Assembly: GCA_009731375.1 (NCBI GenBank)
Contig: BJOX01000028.1
Location: 753,047-817,046, forward strand
Direction: 5' to 3'
DNA from: Paulinella micropora
Taxonomy: Eukaryota > Cercozoa > Imbricatea > Euglyphida
DNA: 64,000 bases
Position 1 is the stretch's first letter, and every line of letters starts with the position of its first letter. This document shows positions 11,434 to 22,117 of this stretch, one piece after another. The notes beneath the pieces are model-generated. The model saw only the letters and a list, made by a program, of their open reading frames with translations. It did no database searches and had not been told where the DNA came from. The translations under genes were made by a program, and so were the position numbers.

Positions 11434-11699
11434 CTCGAATTCTAAAGTATAAAATATATTATGATTTAAACCGTGATCCCCATATATACATGTTCCCGTG
11501 GCATTATTATATCTGCTCACTTCACATCCTCCCCTGATCCCCAAGTCCGTGTCTCCCGTTCTCGCCCTGTTCCCCCATTATAACCCTTGTCTGTTTCCCC
11601 CATTATAACCCCTGTCTGTTTTCCTTTTTGTTTTGTTTTCTGTAAGGCCACCCTTATCTGTATTTACTCTCTGTCCCTTTTCCCTTCCCCTCCGCTTCT

Positions 11700-12453
11700 C
11701 TATATCTCTTCCCGCATGCATTCGTCCCACATTTCCTTAGAGAGGCCTTGCATCCACTCCACTACCTCCGCTCCCGTCTCCAGCTTTTCGATCCCCTCTT
11801 CCTTCCCCGTTACCCCTTCCTTCTTCTCTACCTCCCTGTCAGATGTCTCGTCCTGGTCGTTCATTGCGTTATTCCGTTTCTTCCCTTCCCGTCTCTGTTG
11901 CCTCCGCTCCTTTTCTAAAGTCTCAATCCATGTCCGCGTTTCGTGACTGTCCCAATCCTTGTTCGGTGTGGTTTTCTCCACCCTTTCTATGATACTCCTG
12001 AACCGTAGCGGTCCCACAAACATTCTCCAGCTGTCCTCCCGCCGGTCCTTCAAATCTTTCACCCACTTCCTCGCGTGTTCCACCTTCCCCTTGGCACAGG
12101 CCCATGCCGTATGGATTCTCTCCGCCGTCCATTTCCCCTGTACTTTCGTCAACACAGCCATGAAACTGTATTGGTATTGTGCTTCCTCCGTCATGGCAAA
12201 CACCTTCCACAAACCCTCGTCGTTGCTATACCAACGATATTTCAATTCCCACATAGCTCTAATTGCCATCCACCTTGCATGCTTTCGGACCCGATCCGTG
12301 TCTATAATCGCTCCCACCCGTTCACCCCACCGATATCCCATTTTCCTCTACAAACCGTTGAGCCTCCTCATCCATCTTATATTCCACTCCCCCTATTTGT
12401 CCCAACTTCTTTTCCTCCTCCGATATCCCCATCCTTACCTCCCGTATGCTCAT
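11700..12453 (-). pseudogene. Unknown helical ORF, TACTTTAG cluster
   Basis: The first ATG after the TACTTTAG motif (12479-12472) is at 12453 and opens a short frame (MSIREVRMGISEEEKKLG). The main frame, 12341-11700, encodes 213 residues in another phase and overlaps its end, so either one nucleotide was lost or two overlapping ORFs exist. The product is mostly helical and Trp-rich in its first half (WMAIRAMWELKYRWYSNDEG) and strongly charged in the second. I recognise no domain. It is the third member of a head-to-tail row of similar-sized ORFs on the minus strand. Confidence 0.4.
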
Positions 12454-12498
12454 CCGATGCCGTATTCTGTCCTAAAGTAGAAGTATGTATCGTGTTTC

Positions 12499-13044
12499 CT
12501 AGTGTCCCTCACTCCCCCTTCTTAGCCTTCTTAGAAGGTTGTTCCTCCTCCTTGTCCATTCCCCCTTCCTTCTTTCGTTTCTCCTGCTCCCCAGCCTTCC
12601 TGGGCTCTTCATATTCCCGTCTTTCCCGTTTGAAAGCATCCCTTGACTCCTTGAACTGTCTCCGTATTCCCTCGCCTCTTGGTTCCACACGTATCGTGCC
12701 CGCCTCATCTTAGCCAACATCAAAGCCGAAGTTTTCGCCTTCTCTGCCTTGACCATTGCCTCCCGTCTTCTTTCTAGCTCATGAGGGCAAACCTCCCTTC
12801 TCTTTGCCCATTCTAGCAGTTTTTCCCGAAATGTTTCATATTCCTCCGCTGTTGCTACCACCTCCTTGTAAACATCCTTGCCTATTCGTATTTCCCCCTT
12901 TGCCCACATCCCCTTTTCCCCCTCCTCAGTCTCCTCTTCCCATGCCTTTCTCCAAAACTCCGGTGTCTCCTCCTCCCTCTTCTCCTCGTCTGCCTCCTTT
13001 TCCCCGTCCCCTTTTTCCTCCTTGCCTGTCTTTTTCTTTTCCAT
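12499..13044 (-). CDS. Charged ORF A, paralogue of ORF B
   Basis: The 181-residue frame starts at an ATG seven bases after a TACTTTAG motif (13058-13051). An acidic/lysine leader is followed by WAKGEIRIGKDVYKEV and then LAKMRRARYVWNQEAREY. Both segments have counterparts in the next ORF (ELWNKDEIRIGRNIYIQV; LARQRRRRYLKTRYDQASR), so the two are tandem paralogues. The C-terminus is highly basic. No known family is recognised; a nucleic-acid-binding role could fit the charge but is only a guess. Confidence 0.5.
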   Translation of the reverse strand: MEKKKTGKEEKGDGEKEADEEKREEETPEFWRKAWEEETEEGEKGMWAKGEIRIGKDVYKEVVATAEEYETFREKLLEWAKRREVCPHELERRREAMVKAEKAKTSALMLAKMRRARYVWNQEAREYGDSSRSQGMLSNGKDGNMKSPGRLGSRRNERRKGEWTRRRNNLLRRLRRGSEGH

Positions 13045-13098
13045 CGTGACCTAAAGTAGGATGCAATCAGAGGTATTCCCCCCCCCCCCTCTACCATC

Positions 13099-13587
13099 CT
13101 ACGACAAGTAGTTAGTTCGTTGCCGCTTGTTTTTGCAACGTTCCTCCATAACTTCCTCCTCATCAGGGTTAAATGCCAATGACTCAAGCACCCGAGAAGC
13201 TTGATCATATCGAGTTTTCAAGTATCTCCGACGTCTCTGTCTCGCCAAACCCCACAAGGTCTCGTAGATCTGTTTGTTCGTCCCAGCCTCTTCTTCCAAT
13301 GCCTCAATCTTCCTCTGTCTCTCATCCCCTTGCTCCAAAGCCTTGATCCTCTCCATGCATGCCTTGTACAGCTTCCACGTGTCTTCCACTTGAATATATA
13401 TGTTTCTTCCAATACGTATCTCATCCTTGTTCCATAGTTCCGACTCCGGAAAATCCTCCTCCTCCAGATATGCCTCTTTCCAATAGCTCTTCTTCTCTTG
13501 ATCCACTTTTCCCCCATCCTTCCTTCCTCTCTTTTCTTGCCTCTCCCCCTTTCCACCATCATCTTTCCTCTCATCTGTCAAATCCAT
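13099..13587 (-). CDS. Charged ORF B, paralogue of ORF A
   Basis: The 162-residue frame starts at an ATG 16 bases after a TACTTTAG motif (13610-13603). It shares with ORF A an E-I-R-I-G-[RK]-[ND]-[IV]-Y core, a following coiled-coil region and a basic LARQRRRRYLKTRYDQ segment. Only about 40 bases separate its stop from the motif that precedes ORF A, so the ORFs are tightly packed. Unknown function. The tandem pair suggests duplication inside one element. Confidence 0.5.
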   Translation of the reverse strand: MDLTDERKDDGGKGERQEKRGRKDGGKVDQEKKSYWKEAYLEEEDFPESELWNKDEIRIGRNIYIQVEDTWKLYKACMERIKALEQGDERQRKIEALEEEAGTNKQIYETLWGLARQRRRRYLKTRYDQASRVLESLAFNPDEEEVMEERCKNKRQRTNYLS

Positions 13588-13619
13588 ACTGATGGCGAAC
13601 ACCTAAAGTATGGCATAAG

Positions 13620-15000
13620 TTCTCATGCTCTGCTTTCCCCATACCACAGTACTCCCCTCTTCCATTCCTCCTACAATCCATTCAAGTGCTCTCTCTCTCT
13701 CTCTCTCTCTAGACTCTCTTCAAGTTCCCAGCCGCCTCTTTGTTCCAAAACCTCAACTCCTTCAAGTTCCCCCTGTCATCCTTTACGCACTTCTGCTCCT
13801 CAACACCGCGTTCTCTGTCATTCCAGTCATATTCGTACGTGATATGGTCGAAACAGCCAATAGTCCTCATGTGGTAAAAAGTTCGCAAACACCCCCCAAA
13901 TCTCTCCCTTTGACTTGGCGTGTCTCTGACGCTTTTTGTCCGCTATACCCGTCTGATTTGTTGACCTCTTTTTGCGCCATGATGGCGTCGACTTACCCCC
14001 TTCGAAAATCCCCCTTAAACTGTGAATTTCCCGTCCCTTTCAAGTTCCCCTCGCAGATCCCGACCCCCTTTCATACTCCCTTAAGTGGGGACCCGCCTGC
14101 TTCCTTCCTCTTCACGAACAGTCGTCTCTTCTGACCCCCCTTGACCGACCGACGTGCCCCGTCCCCAAACCGTGTCTTTTGCATACCCTTCCTCTCGAAA
14201 AATTCCACAAGTTTTCCTCTCATTACCCTCCGTCATGTCTGTTTTCCTCGCCCCAAACTCTCCTTTCCTCCCAGACGTCCTTTTCCGTCCAAAATCAGTC
14301 TTTCCCTGTGTCTGTTTCCATAACTCCTCCCTTCAAGTCTCCATGCTGCATGAATTCCCAGTCATCAAAACCCACCAAAAATGTTGTAAAACATCAACCC
14401 ACGAACAAGCAAACATGAATCATATATATCCGAGTGGTTTCCTCACCTATTTGCCAAGGTTTGTGAGAAGGGAGTGTCCTTTTCTCAGAACAATGCGTCA
14501 CAGCAACCCTTATCCCATCTCAAAACCGACCAAAAACGTCATGCCCTTTCTCCAAAACCATCCCCCATGGTCCCCCTTACATGCCCCTGCATTCAAAAAC
14601 CCACGCCCGACACTCACACCACATGAAACCCACATTCGTGTACCCTGAGCTGCAAGCTGTCAAACCCAAAAACGCCTGTCCATCAGCAACCCAAGCCCCA
14701 CTCACAAACAGATCATAAGTAGCCTTACAACTCAAGAAAATCATTGCCCGCGGCATACCCGTTTGCACGCCCCTAGACCCAAAACATCTCAAGAGAGAGC
14801 ATAGAACCCCAGGAAGCGCATCAGAAAAATTCCCCCCTCTCCCATTTTTCTCTCGATGTCTCTTTTCAACAGAAAATTTCCGAGAAACCGAGGAAAATTT
14901 CCATACCCCGTTTATTGTATTAGCGACTCCAGATTGTTACGATAGTAGGATATTTAATAAACAGATAACTGTTACTAACGATATGAAGACTGAGGAATAC
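13620..15000. other. C-rich gene-free leader of the ORF cluster
   Basis: No convincing gene is seen on either strand. The plus strand is rich in C and T, with CTTCAAGTTCCC-like words repeated at about 13730, 13758, 14037 and 14330. Plus-strand open frames here have the composition of low-complexity DNA. The region is bounded on the right by another TACTTTAG motif (15008-15001). It may be the long untranslated leader or an LTR of the minus-strand element. Confidence 0.4.
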
Positions 15001-15008
15001 CTAAAGTA
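15001..15008 (-). promoter_or_regulatory. TACTTTAG motif, most upstream copy
   Basis: This is one of five copies of the 8-mer in 11.4-15.0 kb, all on the minus strand. The others are at 13603-13610, 13051-13058, 12472-12479 and 11442-11449. The other four sit 7-19 bases before the first ATG of an ORF, and four of the five continue as TAGG. This copy has no ORF directly after it. Function is unknown: a 3' splice site or a transcription start signal are the simplest readings. Confidence 0.5.
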
Positions 15009-15060
15009 GTGACTCCGTAATCTCCAGACCAAGGCCCGGATTAACCGACAGAAGAACGAT

Positions 15061-15400
15061 CAGTATTGCCATTATATACCGGGTGGGCCGGCATAGGAAA
15101 TGCAGTGCACGCCGTTGGAAAGCTCGTCTCCTAAGCTTTCAAATGCTGGCTTCAGCACAGTCGTATAAATATCACTTCGTCCATAGATGGAGAACGATGA
15201 GCCCGGATCTTGCCACCGTAGGCTTGAATGTCCACAGTAATCTGTGGCCGGACCGGCGGCGACAATTTCCTCTCCACTAGCTAGACTTTGCCTTGTGTTT
15301 ATTAATATTATTAATAATAAGTACTTCTGCGGATTACATTGCGCAGGTGCAATTACTGAGTCAAAAGCAGCTAGGGTACGGCATGATGGCTGCCAGTGTA
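15061..15400. other. Anonymous sequence before microsatellites
   Basis: About 340 bases with no gene recognised on either strand. Open frames here are short and lack recognisable motifs. Confidence 0.5.
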
Positions 15401-16295
<895 letters not shown>

Positions 16296-16296
<1 letters not shown>

Positions 16297-16867
16297 AAAT
16301 AAAAATTTATATCTAAAACAATTGACGGTCCTACAGCTCCTAAATAGGTTGGGGAGTCCTAAAACACTATACCTTCAAATCTACGTAGTTTTTGTTGAAA
16401 ATTCACACGAACTCCAAAAGAAAAATGGTAAAAACTTTTTTGATATTCCGATATCTTGGACTTGCATGCCTCCAGGAATGAAGCAGGCACATCGCATTCT
16501 CAATATTTTGTATCTATCGTAAGTATATGTCAGTGAGACATTCTAAAAAAACTGTAGGAGCAACTAAGGTCCAGGAAAAAATGTACAGGCATGTGTAGGT
16601 CAGACACGTGAAGTTGTGAAAACCCACTTTTTGGTTTGTAACTTCTAGGCAAAATGAACAAAAATCCTTTGGTGAAGCTTTATTTTATGGTTGTGAAAGA
16701 CGATTCCAATACTTAAAATTCTTAAAACTGATGAATACTAAGATGTATATGGCCCCAAAACCAGAAAAATGCTGGTTTTGTGATTTTGAGTTTTTGCCTT
16801 CCACAGACATTTACAAGTAACACAAAGTTGGATACGTTTAATGATAGTAAAAAGCGATTCACCTTGC
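16296..16867. other. Host sequence left of the viral insertion
   Basis: AT-rich single-copy-looking DNA with no gene I can support. It ends at the AAGAAA duplication at 16868-16873. With the sequence after 33,271 it forms the reconstructable empty site. Confidence 0.6.
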
Positions 16868-16873
16868 AAGAAA
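16868..16873. other. Target-site duplication, left copy (AAGAAA)
   Basis: AAGAAA directly precedes the left terminal inverted repeat, and the identical hexamer follows the right one at 33266-33271. Six bases is the usual duplication for Polinton/Maverick insertion. Confidence 0.88.
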
Positions 16874-17020
16874 AGTAGATGATACAGAAATACTCGTCGT
16901 GAATTTTTGCAAAATCCACGACTTCGTTTTCTGTGTCGCACCCTCTCCTATGGATTATAGATACAAAGAAACAAAAACAACCAAATAGCCTTCTACAGCA
17001 CACTACAAGAAAACATATAT
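16874..17020 (+). repeat. Left terminal inverted repeat of the PLV
   Basis: 147 bases that pair with 33122-33265 in reverse complement. Reading inward from the end the arms agree except for one substitution and one short variable patch with a 3-nt indel. The outer end is AGTAGATGATACAG. Near identity of the arms suggests a fairly recent insertion or ongoing arm homogenisation. Confidence 0.95.
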
Positions 17021-17070
17021 GTCATATTTTGAATTATCATTTAAATAATTAAATACTTACATAATATACA

Positions 17071-17514
17071 ATGAGTAATAACACAAAGAGAAGCATTACG
17101 AAAGGTGGTATGTATAAAAGAAAAAGAAGTTGATGTTAGATGGAGAGAAAATGGAGAGCCAAAAAGAAAAGTATTTTACATGGGAAAAAGAAAACGAAAG
17201 AAGAAGTAGAAAAGAAAGCAAGGGAGTTTTATGAAAAGGAAGTATTAGCAAAATATGAAGAAGATAATAATAATACCGATTATAAACAATTGACTAAACA
17301 AAAGCAAAACAATAGCAGAAAAGAAAGAAGCAAACAAACATATACCTGTGTATGTGGTAAAACTATAAAAATATATAGCAAATACGAACACGAAAAAAGC
17401 CAATCACATAGAGACTTCTTTGCGGAGAAAGAAGAAATTATGTTAGGTGGTCATAAAGTAATTCGTATAGCATATAGAAACGATGACATAGAAAGATATT
17501 ACAAAAACAAATAA
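17071..17514 (+). pseudogene. PLV zinc-finger protein, 5' part frameshifted
   Basis: The open frame 17140-17514 encodes 124 residues. After a lysine-rich helix it carries a compact finger with CVCGKTIKIYSKYEHEKSQS followed by His, i.e. CXC spaced from two histidines, a pattern seen in small zinc-finger proteins of large DNA viruses and PLVs. A better start appears to be the ATG at 17071 (MSNNTKRS). From there coding potential passes through two other frames, with shifts in A-rich runs near 17115 and 17185. Likely a nucleic-acid-binding protein; it is the first gene inside the left repeat. Confidence 0.6.
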
Positions 17515-17555
17515 TTAATTTTATTTTAAACAAATATTATTTATATGTATATAAA

Positions 17556-17840
17556 ATGACAACGACTAGAGTTGTGGGTGTTTCATTTGATGGGAGACAA
17601 GATAATATTTCTTATCTTAAAACCATAGGACGAGGTGAAAAATTTTTTATTCAACACGAGCCAGAAAACAAATTTGATAAAAATGCGATAAAGGTTGAAA
17701 CAGAAAGCGGAAAGCAACTCGGATATATCAGCAAGCACTTAGCAGAAACTCTAAAGATTAAAGGAAGGAAACAAGTATATTATTCAATCTATGGAGGAGG
17801 GACAGGAAAACATTATGGAATTGAAATTACTATCCCTTGA
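17556..17840 (+). CDS. HIRAN-domain protein
   Basis: The 94-residue protein is a stand-alone HIRAN domain: VVGVSFDGRQ at the start, FIQHEPENKFDKNAIKVE in the middle and LGYISKHLAETL near the end, matching the family pattern of G-V.F..R, EP.N..D..AI.V and GYI...A. HIRAN domains bind 3' ends of single-stranded DNA in SWI/SNF proteins such as HLTF, and single-domain versions occur in phages and large viruses. The frame is intact. A role in viral genome replication or end recognition is inferred from family and neighbours. Confidence 0.85.
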   Translation: MTTTRVVGVSFDGRQDNISYLKTIGRGEKFFIQHEPENKFDKNAIKVETESGKQLGYISKHLAETLKIKGRKQVYYSIYGGGTGKHYGIEITIP

Positions 17841-17901
17841 TACAAACAAACAATATTTAATATATATTAAAGATTTTTCTTTTTATTATATATACACAAA
17901 G

Positions 17902-18123
17902 ATGGGTAGAAAACCAATATACAAAACACCAGAAGAGAAAAAGGAAGCCTTACGGAGAAAGGCGAGGGAATTTATACAAAAAGACCCAGAAAGACACAGA
18001 CAGAAGTCAATGGAGTATTACAACCAAAATAAAGCAATAATAGCAGAAAGGAGAAAGAAAAAAAGAGATGAAGTGAAGCAAGCATTACTTAAGTTGAAAA
18101 GAATGGAGGAGGCATTAAAATGA
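17902..18123 (+). CDS. Small basic helical PLV protein
   Basis: 73 residues beginning MGRKPIYKTPEEKKEALRRK, almost entirely charged and predicted helical, with high Lys/Arg content. The ATG at 17902 is preferred to an upstream frame start because it follows an AT-rich intergenic stretch. It lies between the HIRAN gene and the polymerase in the same direction. The PxYKTPEEKKEA..RK.. opening resembles short HNH/AP2-like leader or DNA-binding helices in viruses, but no domain is complete. Unknown function. Confidence 0.6.
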   Translation: MGRKPIYKTPEEKKEALRRKAREFIQKDPERHRQKSMEYYNQNKAIIAERRKKKRDEVKQALLKLKRMEEALK

Positions 18124-18218
18124 ATTTCTATTTAAATATAAGAAATTATTATATATATTTATAACAGATAATTTATTATTATTTTTTATAATTTTTATAT
18201 CTGTATTGATATAAAAGT

Positions 18219-21149
18219 ATGCCACCACCTTTACCACCCAGACCAACGAAGGAAAATGTAGAACTAGCGAAGGTAAGGGCGAACTTAAGGGAAACTAAGA
18301 CACAAGAAGCGAAGAAGCGCGAGGTAAAACTTGTAGAACTAAGACCAATAAAAAACAGAGGTATAAATGGTTATACATACCCTTTCAAAGACCTTGATAT
18401 TAACTTCTATTATATGGATGCGATTGAAATATCAATTATGAGAGCAGTTAAGGATGCCAAAAATAGAGGTCTGACAAACGAAGCAAGTCTTCATGTTAAG
18501 TTTGGGTATATAACAGATGCCGATGATGGTAAGTTTTACAAGTGGAAAACTTTTAACTCAGTTAAATTAAAAGATATAGATGATTTGTTTCACGACATAT
18601 ATCTATACAACGAACAAAATCTTGAAGCCAGTGCGAATGGATATGAAAGAATTATTCAACATATAACTATTCAAATTATTCAAGAAGATGGAGGCGGTTG
18701 TAATCTCTCAGGAAGTGATAAGAAACATAAAACAGATGAAGGAATTCATATTAATCCAAGGAGTAAGGATAATAATTGTTTCTTCTATGTTTTTAAGGAT
18801 ATATTAAATTTACCAGTGAAAGGTAAATCAAAACTTAATAAAAAAGTATGTAATGATATTAGACAAGAATTCAACCTTGAACATAATTCATATATACCAC
18901 TTTCAATAGGATATGAAATCTTAAAAAAATATTGTATTAAAGGTAAGTATTTTGAATTGAATGATGCGTCAACCAAACAGACATTCAAAAACTATGAAGA
19001 CCCTTTAATATCCGCGGATGTGCTTTGCTATCTAAGTAAGGGACATTATATGGGTTTTATAAAAAGAAATAAAAATAGGTGTCCAGATTGCTTTTCAACT
19101 TATTTTAATAAGCACACTTGTAATAATAAAAGAATTACATATGCGGCGGCTAAATTAAGGAAACCATGGACCGATATGAAAGTTTATTAACAACCTTTAA
19201 GGAGTTATAATAATCAAGATGAGATTTTTCATTATGATTTAGAAACATATAGAAATGCGCTTGAAATCCATACCGCGTATATAGCAGGTTATACGATTGC
19301 GGATATTGGTTTTAAATATGTTGCTGGCGATGATTGTATTTCAAAACTCATTGATATAATCTTTCAATATGCTGAAGACTTAGCGAAAAGAAAACCGAAA
19401 GCGACATTTTATGTTAATGCTTTTAATGGTAGTAAATGTGACCATTACTTTTTACAAAAAGAGTTTATTAAAAGAAAGATAAAAAGCACTCCGTTAATCA
19501 ATAACGGGGCGATAACTTCAATGGAATACAAAAATACAAAATTATGGGACTTGTCTAAGCACACAGAAGGAAGCCTTAAAAAGAACCTTGAAAGTTTGGG
19601 ATGTAATGTTTTAAAAGGTGATTTTGACCATGAAAAAGCGAAACGATGGGAAGAAATGGGCGATGATATGAAAAAAGAATGTTTATTGTATTTAGAAAAA
19701 GATGTTATGGGATTGAAGGAACTATACGAAACACTAAATAAACCGATATATGAAGAACATAAAACGAACTTATCGGAGTTTATGTCTACGTCTTCTTTAA
19801 CCTTTAATCTTTGGAAAAAGAAAATTGATAAATAATACATAATTCAACTTCCAAAGTTAGAAAAAGAAGCGGATTTTAGAAAAGCATTATATGGGGCAAG
19901 GACTTATCCAAGCAAGAGGAGATTTATATCTGAGCAATATCAAAAATACATAAACGGCGAAATTGATTTTGATGAGGTTAAAGATTATCTTATTGATGCG
20001 GATGTTGTAAGTCTTTATCCAACGGCAATGCTTGAAAATTATATGACGGGCGAAATTAAGAAATGCGAAGGAGAAATGAAAGGGAAACTCGGGATATATA
20101 ATGTTGATTACATATCTCCAAAAAATCTATTACACCCGCGAGTGCCATTCCGCGATAGCAAAGGTTGTTTAAAGTGGGAATTAAGAGATATGAAAGACCA
20201 ATGGCTTACTTCTGTTGATATTGAAGATATGATTGAACTTGGATACCAAGTCAAAATCATTCGTGGCTATTATACAGAAGGAGCCGAACCAGTATTCAAA
20301 GATTACATATTAGAGTTATTTAAACGAAAACAAAATTCAAAAAAAGGCACACCGCAGTATTTGTTAGCAAAGTTATTTATGAATGCTTTATACGGAAAGA
20401 CAATTCAAAGACCGATTAATTCTGTAAGCAAATTCATAACAAAAAATCATGAGTATTGGAAATTCTGGGCTAAACATGTGATAACAGATATTGAAAAGTT
20501 TGAAGAGGCTAATGGTGAATTATGGTTAATTTCTGGTATTCCAAGAGATGACAAATTGAAAGAAGAAAAAATTACAAAGCCCACTCACTGCGGGGCATTT
20601 ATACTAGCATACAGCAGACGAATTATGTATAAGTATATGACCGAAGCCAACCCAGACAACGACCCCGACCGAGATGATTATTATACAGACACAGACAGTA
20701 TTCAAAGTCATGTAAGAAACATTGAACGAATTAAAAGATTTAGAGATAAAACAATCGGAGGAATGGATGATGACCTTGGAACGGATTGTAAAATAATAAG
20801 GGGATTATGGATAGCACCAAAATTGTATATGTTGGAGTATGTAAAGAAAGGGGAAGAAAAAGGTAAAACTCATTTCCACTTTAGAGGAAAATGTTTGGAT
20901 TTGAAAAAATTAAATCCAACCGCTTATGAATTAATGGATAAGGGTGAAAGTTTAAGTAATACCAGAGACTTTATAATGAAGAAAATACATACTAGCAGAA
21001 ACAGCAAACAACAACACCTTGAGCATTTTAGTATACAACACCAAAAGAATGTAGTAAAAGTAGTTAATAAAACAAGATGGTGCGGGCGTGAGTTTATCAA
21101 CGAAAATGATAGTATCCCTTACGGCTTCGTGTCCGCTCTTAAAATTTAA
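18219..21149 (+). pseudogene. pPolB: Protein-primed family B DNA polymerase, two in-frame stops
   Basis: One frame of 977 codons is interrupted by TAA at codons 324 (19188) and 539 (19833). The N-terminal part has an OTU-like signature, DNNCFF with Cys187 and KGHYMGF with His276, and a CPDC...HTC zinc site at about 288-301. Exonuclease motifs follow: HYDLETY (D340, E342), NGSKCDHYF and YLEKDVMG. Polymerase motifs are DADVVSLYPTAM (593-604), KLFMNALYGK (from K718) and YTDTDSI (D824, D826). This enzyme would replicate the linear genome from a terminal protein. Both stops lie between domains in otherwise good coding sequence, so they look recent or erroneous. Confidence 0.93.
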
Positions 21150-21205
21150 TAATAATCAATTAATTAATTTTTTTCATAAAATTTTTTACCACTCTATATA
21201 GACCA

Positions 21206-21493
21206 ATGACCACCCTCACCAGATTATGTGAGAAGTTTGAGAAACTCTCTATTGAAAATAAAAAAGAAACATTTTCTATTACCGATGTTAAAAAGATAAT
21301 TACTGACGAAATCCAAATGATTAAAAATGCGCGGGCAGGAAAGCCAAAGGATACTTTTCCATTTGGTAAGTATAAAGGTAAGAAAATTCAAGATGTTGCA
21401 ACTATTGATAAGCCATATCTTGAATGGGTCATGAAACAGCCGTGGTTTGAAAAATTTACAGACATTAAAAGTGAAGTAAAAAAATATATTTGA
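21206..21493 (+). CDS. ExoX-C-like domain protein 1
   Basis: 95 residues. After a helical N-terminus the protein carries FPFGKYKGKKIQDVATIDK and then YLEWVMKQPWF, the pattern of the exodeoxyribonuclease X-like C-terminal domain (once called DUF3820). This small module is found next to nucleases in bacteria and viruses and is thought to contact DNA or a partner protein. The frame is intact. A paralogue follows at 21620. It starts one base into the TGA of the extended polymerase frame, close behind the polymerase gene. Confidence 0.8.
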   Translation: MTTLTRLCEKFEKLSIENKKETFSITDVKKIITDEIQMIKNARAGKPKDTFPFGKYKGKKIQDVATIDKPYLEWVMKQPWFEKFTDIKSEVKKYI

Positions 21494-21494
21494 T

Positions 21495-21619
21495 AATATT
21501 TTGTTCTGACTTCGTCATCACAAAACATCGTTTTTCTTTTAATTATTTTTTCTTTAAATTTTTTCCGATGTTTTAGAATAAGCGAGAGTGCGTAGCACGA
21601 AGCGCGATTCTAAAATATC
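21495..21619 (+). repeat. PLV intergenic inverted-repeat element, copy 1
   Basis: About 125 bases bounded by AATATTTT and AAAATATCA. Inside is the order CTTCGTCATCA, an ACATCG...CGATGT stem with a T-rich loop, and a second hairpin TTTTAGAAT...ATTCTAAAA capped by GTGCGTAGCAC. Related copies are at 27932-28055 (opposite orientation) and 28428-28550. Here it ends directly at the ATG of the next gene. Confidence 0.8.
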
Positions 21620-22117
21620 ATGAGCACCAAACAAGACTACTTGAATGAAATTGAAAAATGGAACCTTGACGGCGAAATAAAAAAGCAGACAATTAAATGG
21701 ACTAAGCCTGACATTGTATCTTTCTATGAGCAATACAAGCCGAGGGACGACAACGTGAAAGTAGTTATTCCGTTGGATGCCACATTAGAAAAAATGATGG
21801 AGGAACAAAGCACTCCTTTTAAGGAAACAGATCTTGTTGTGAGAGAGACTGGAATTACCGAAATAAAGGCTAATGTAGGCGAAGAGATAGCACAAAATGA
21901 CTCCAACGAAGTTGAAGATGCGACCTTCGGTCAGCAAACCAATATTTTTCTTCAATATGGAAAGTATAAAAAAATGAAAATTGAAGATGTTGCTAAGATT
22001 GATAAACCATACCTTGAATATTTAATTCAACAACCTTATTTTAATAACAAAGATGCGGTAAAAAATATCTATGATGATATTACATCCTCTTCCATTAAAT
22101 TTTTTTTGCTTTATTGA
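21620..22117 (+). CDS. ExoX-C-like domain protein 2
   Basis: 165 residues. The C-terminal half repeats the module of the upstream gene (LQYGKYKKMKIEDVAKIDK, then YLEYLIQQPYF), while the N-terminal ~95 residues are an unrelated charged region beginning MSTKQDYLNEIEKWNLDG. The two genes are therefore paralogues with one added domain. The frame is intact and ends in TGA, overlapping by seven bases the 3' end of the convergent virion gene at 22111. Function unknown beyond the domain; DNA metabolism is likely from the neighbours. Confidence 0.75.
   Translation: MSTKQDYLNEIEKWNLDGEIKKQTIKWTKPDIVSFYEQYKPRDDNVKVVIPLDATLEKMMEEQSTPFKETDLVVRETGITEIKANVGEEIAQNDSNEVEDATFGQQTNIFLQYGKYKKMKIEDVAKIDKPYLEYLIQQPYFNNKDAVKNIYDDITSSSIKFFLLY

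Noticed and set aside
13359-14648. Plus-strand Pro/Ser-rich frames
   Set aside because: Low-complexity C/T-rich DNA without motifs or start context.
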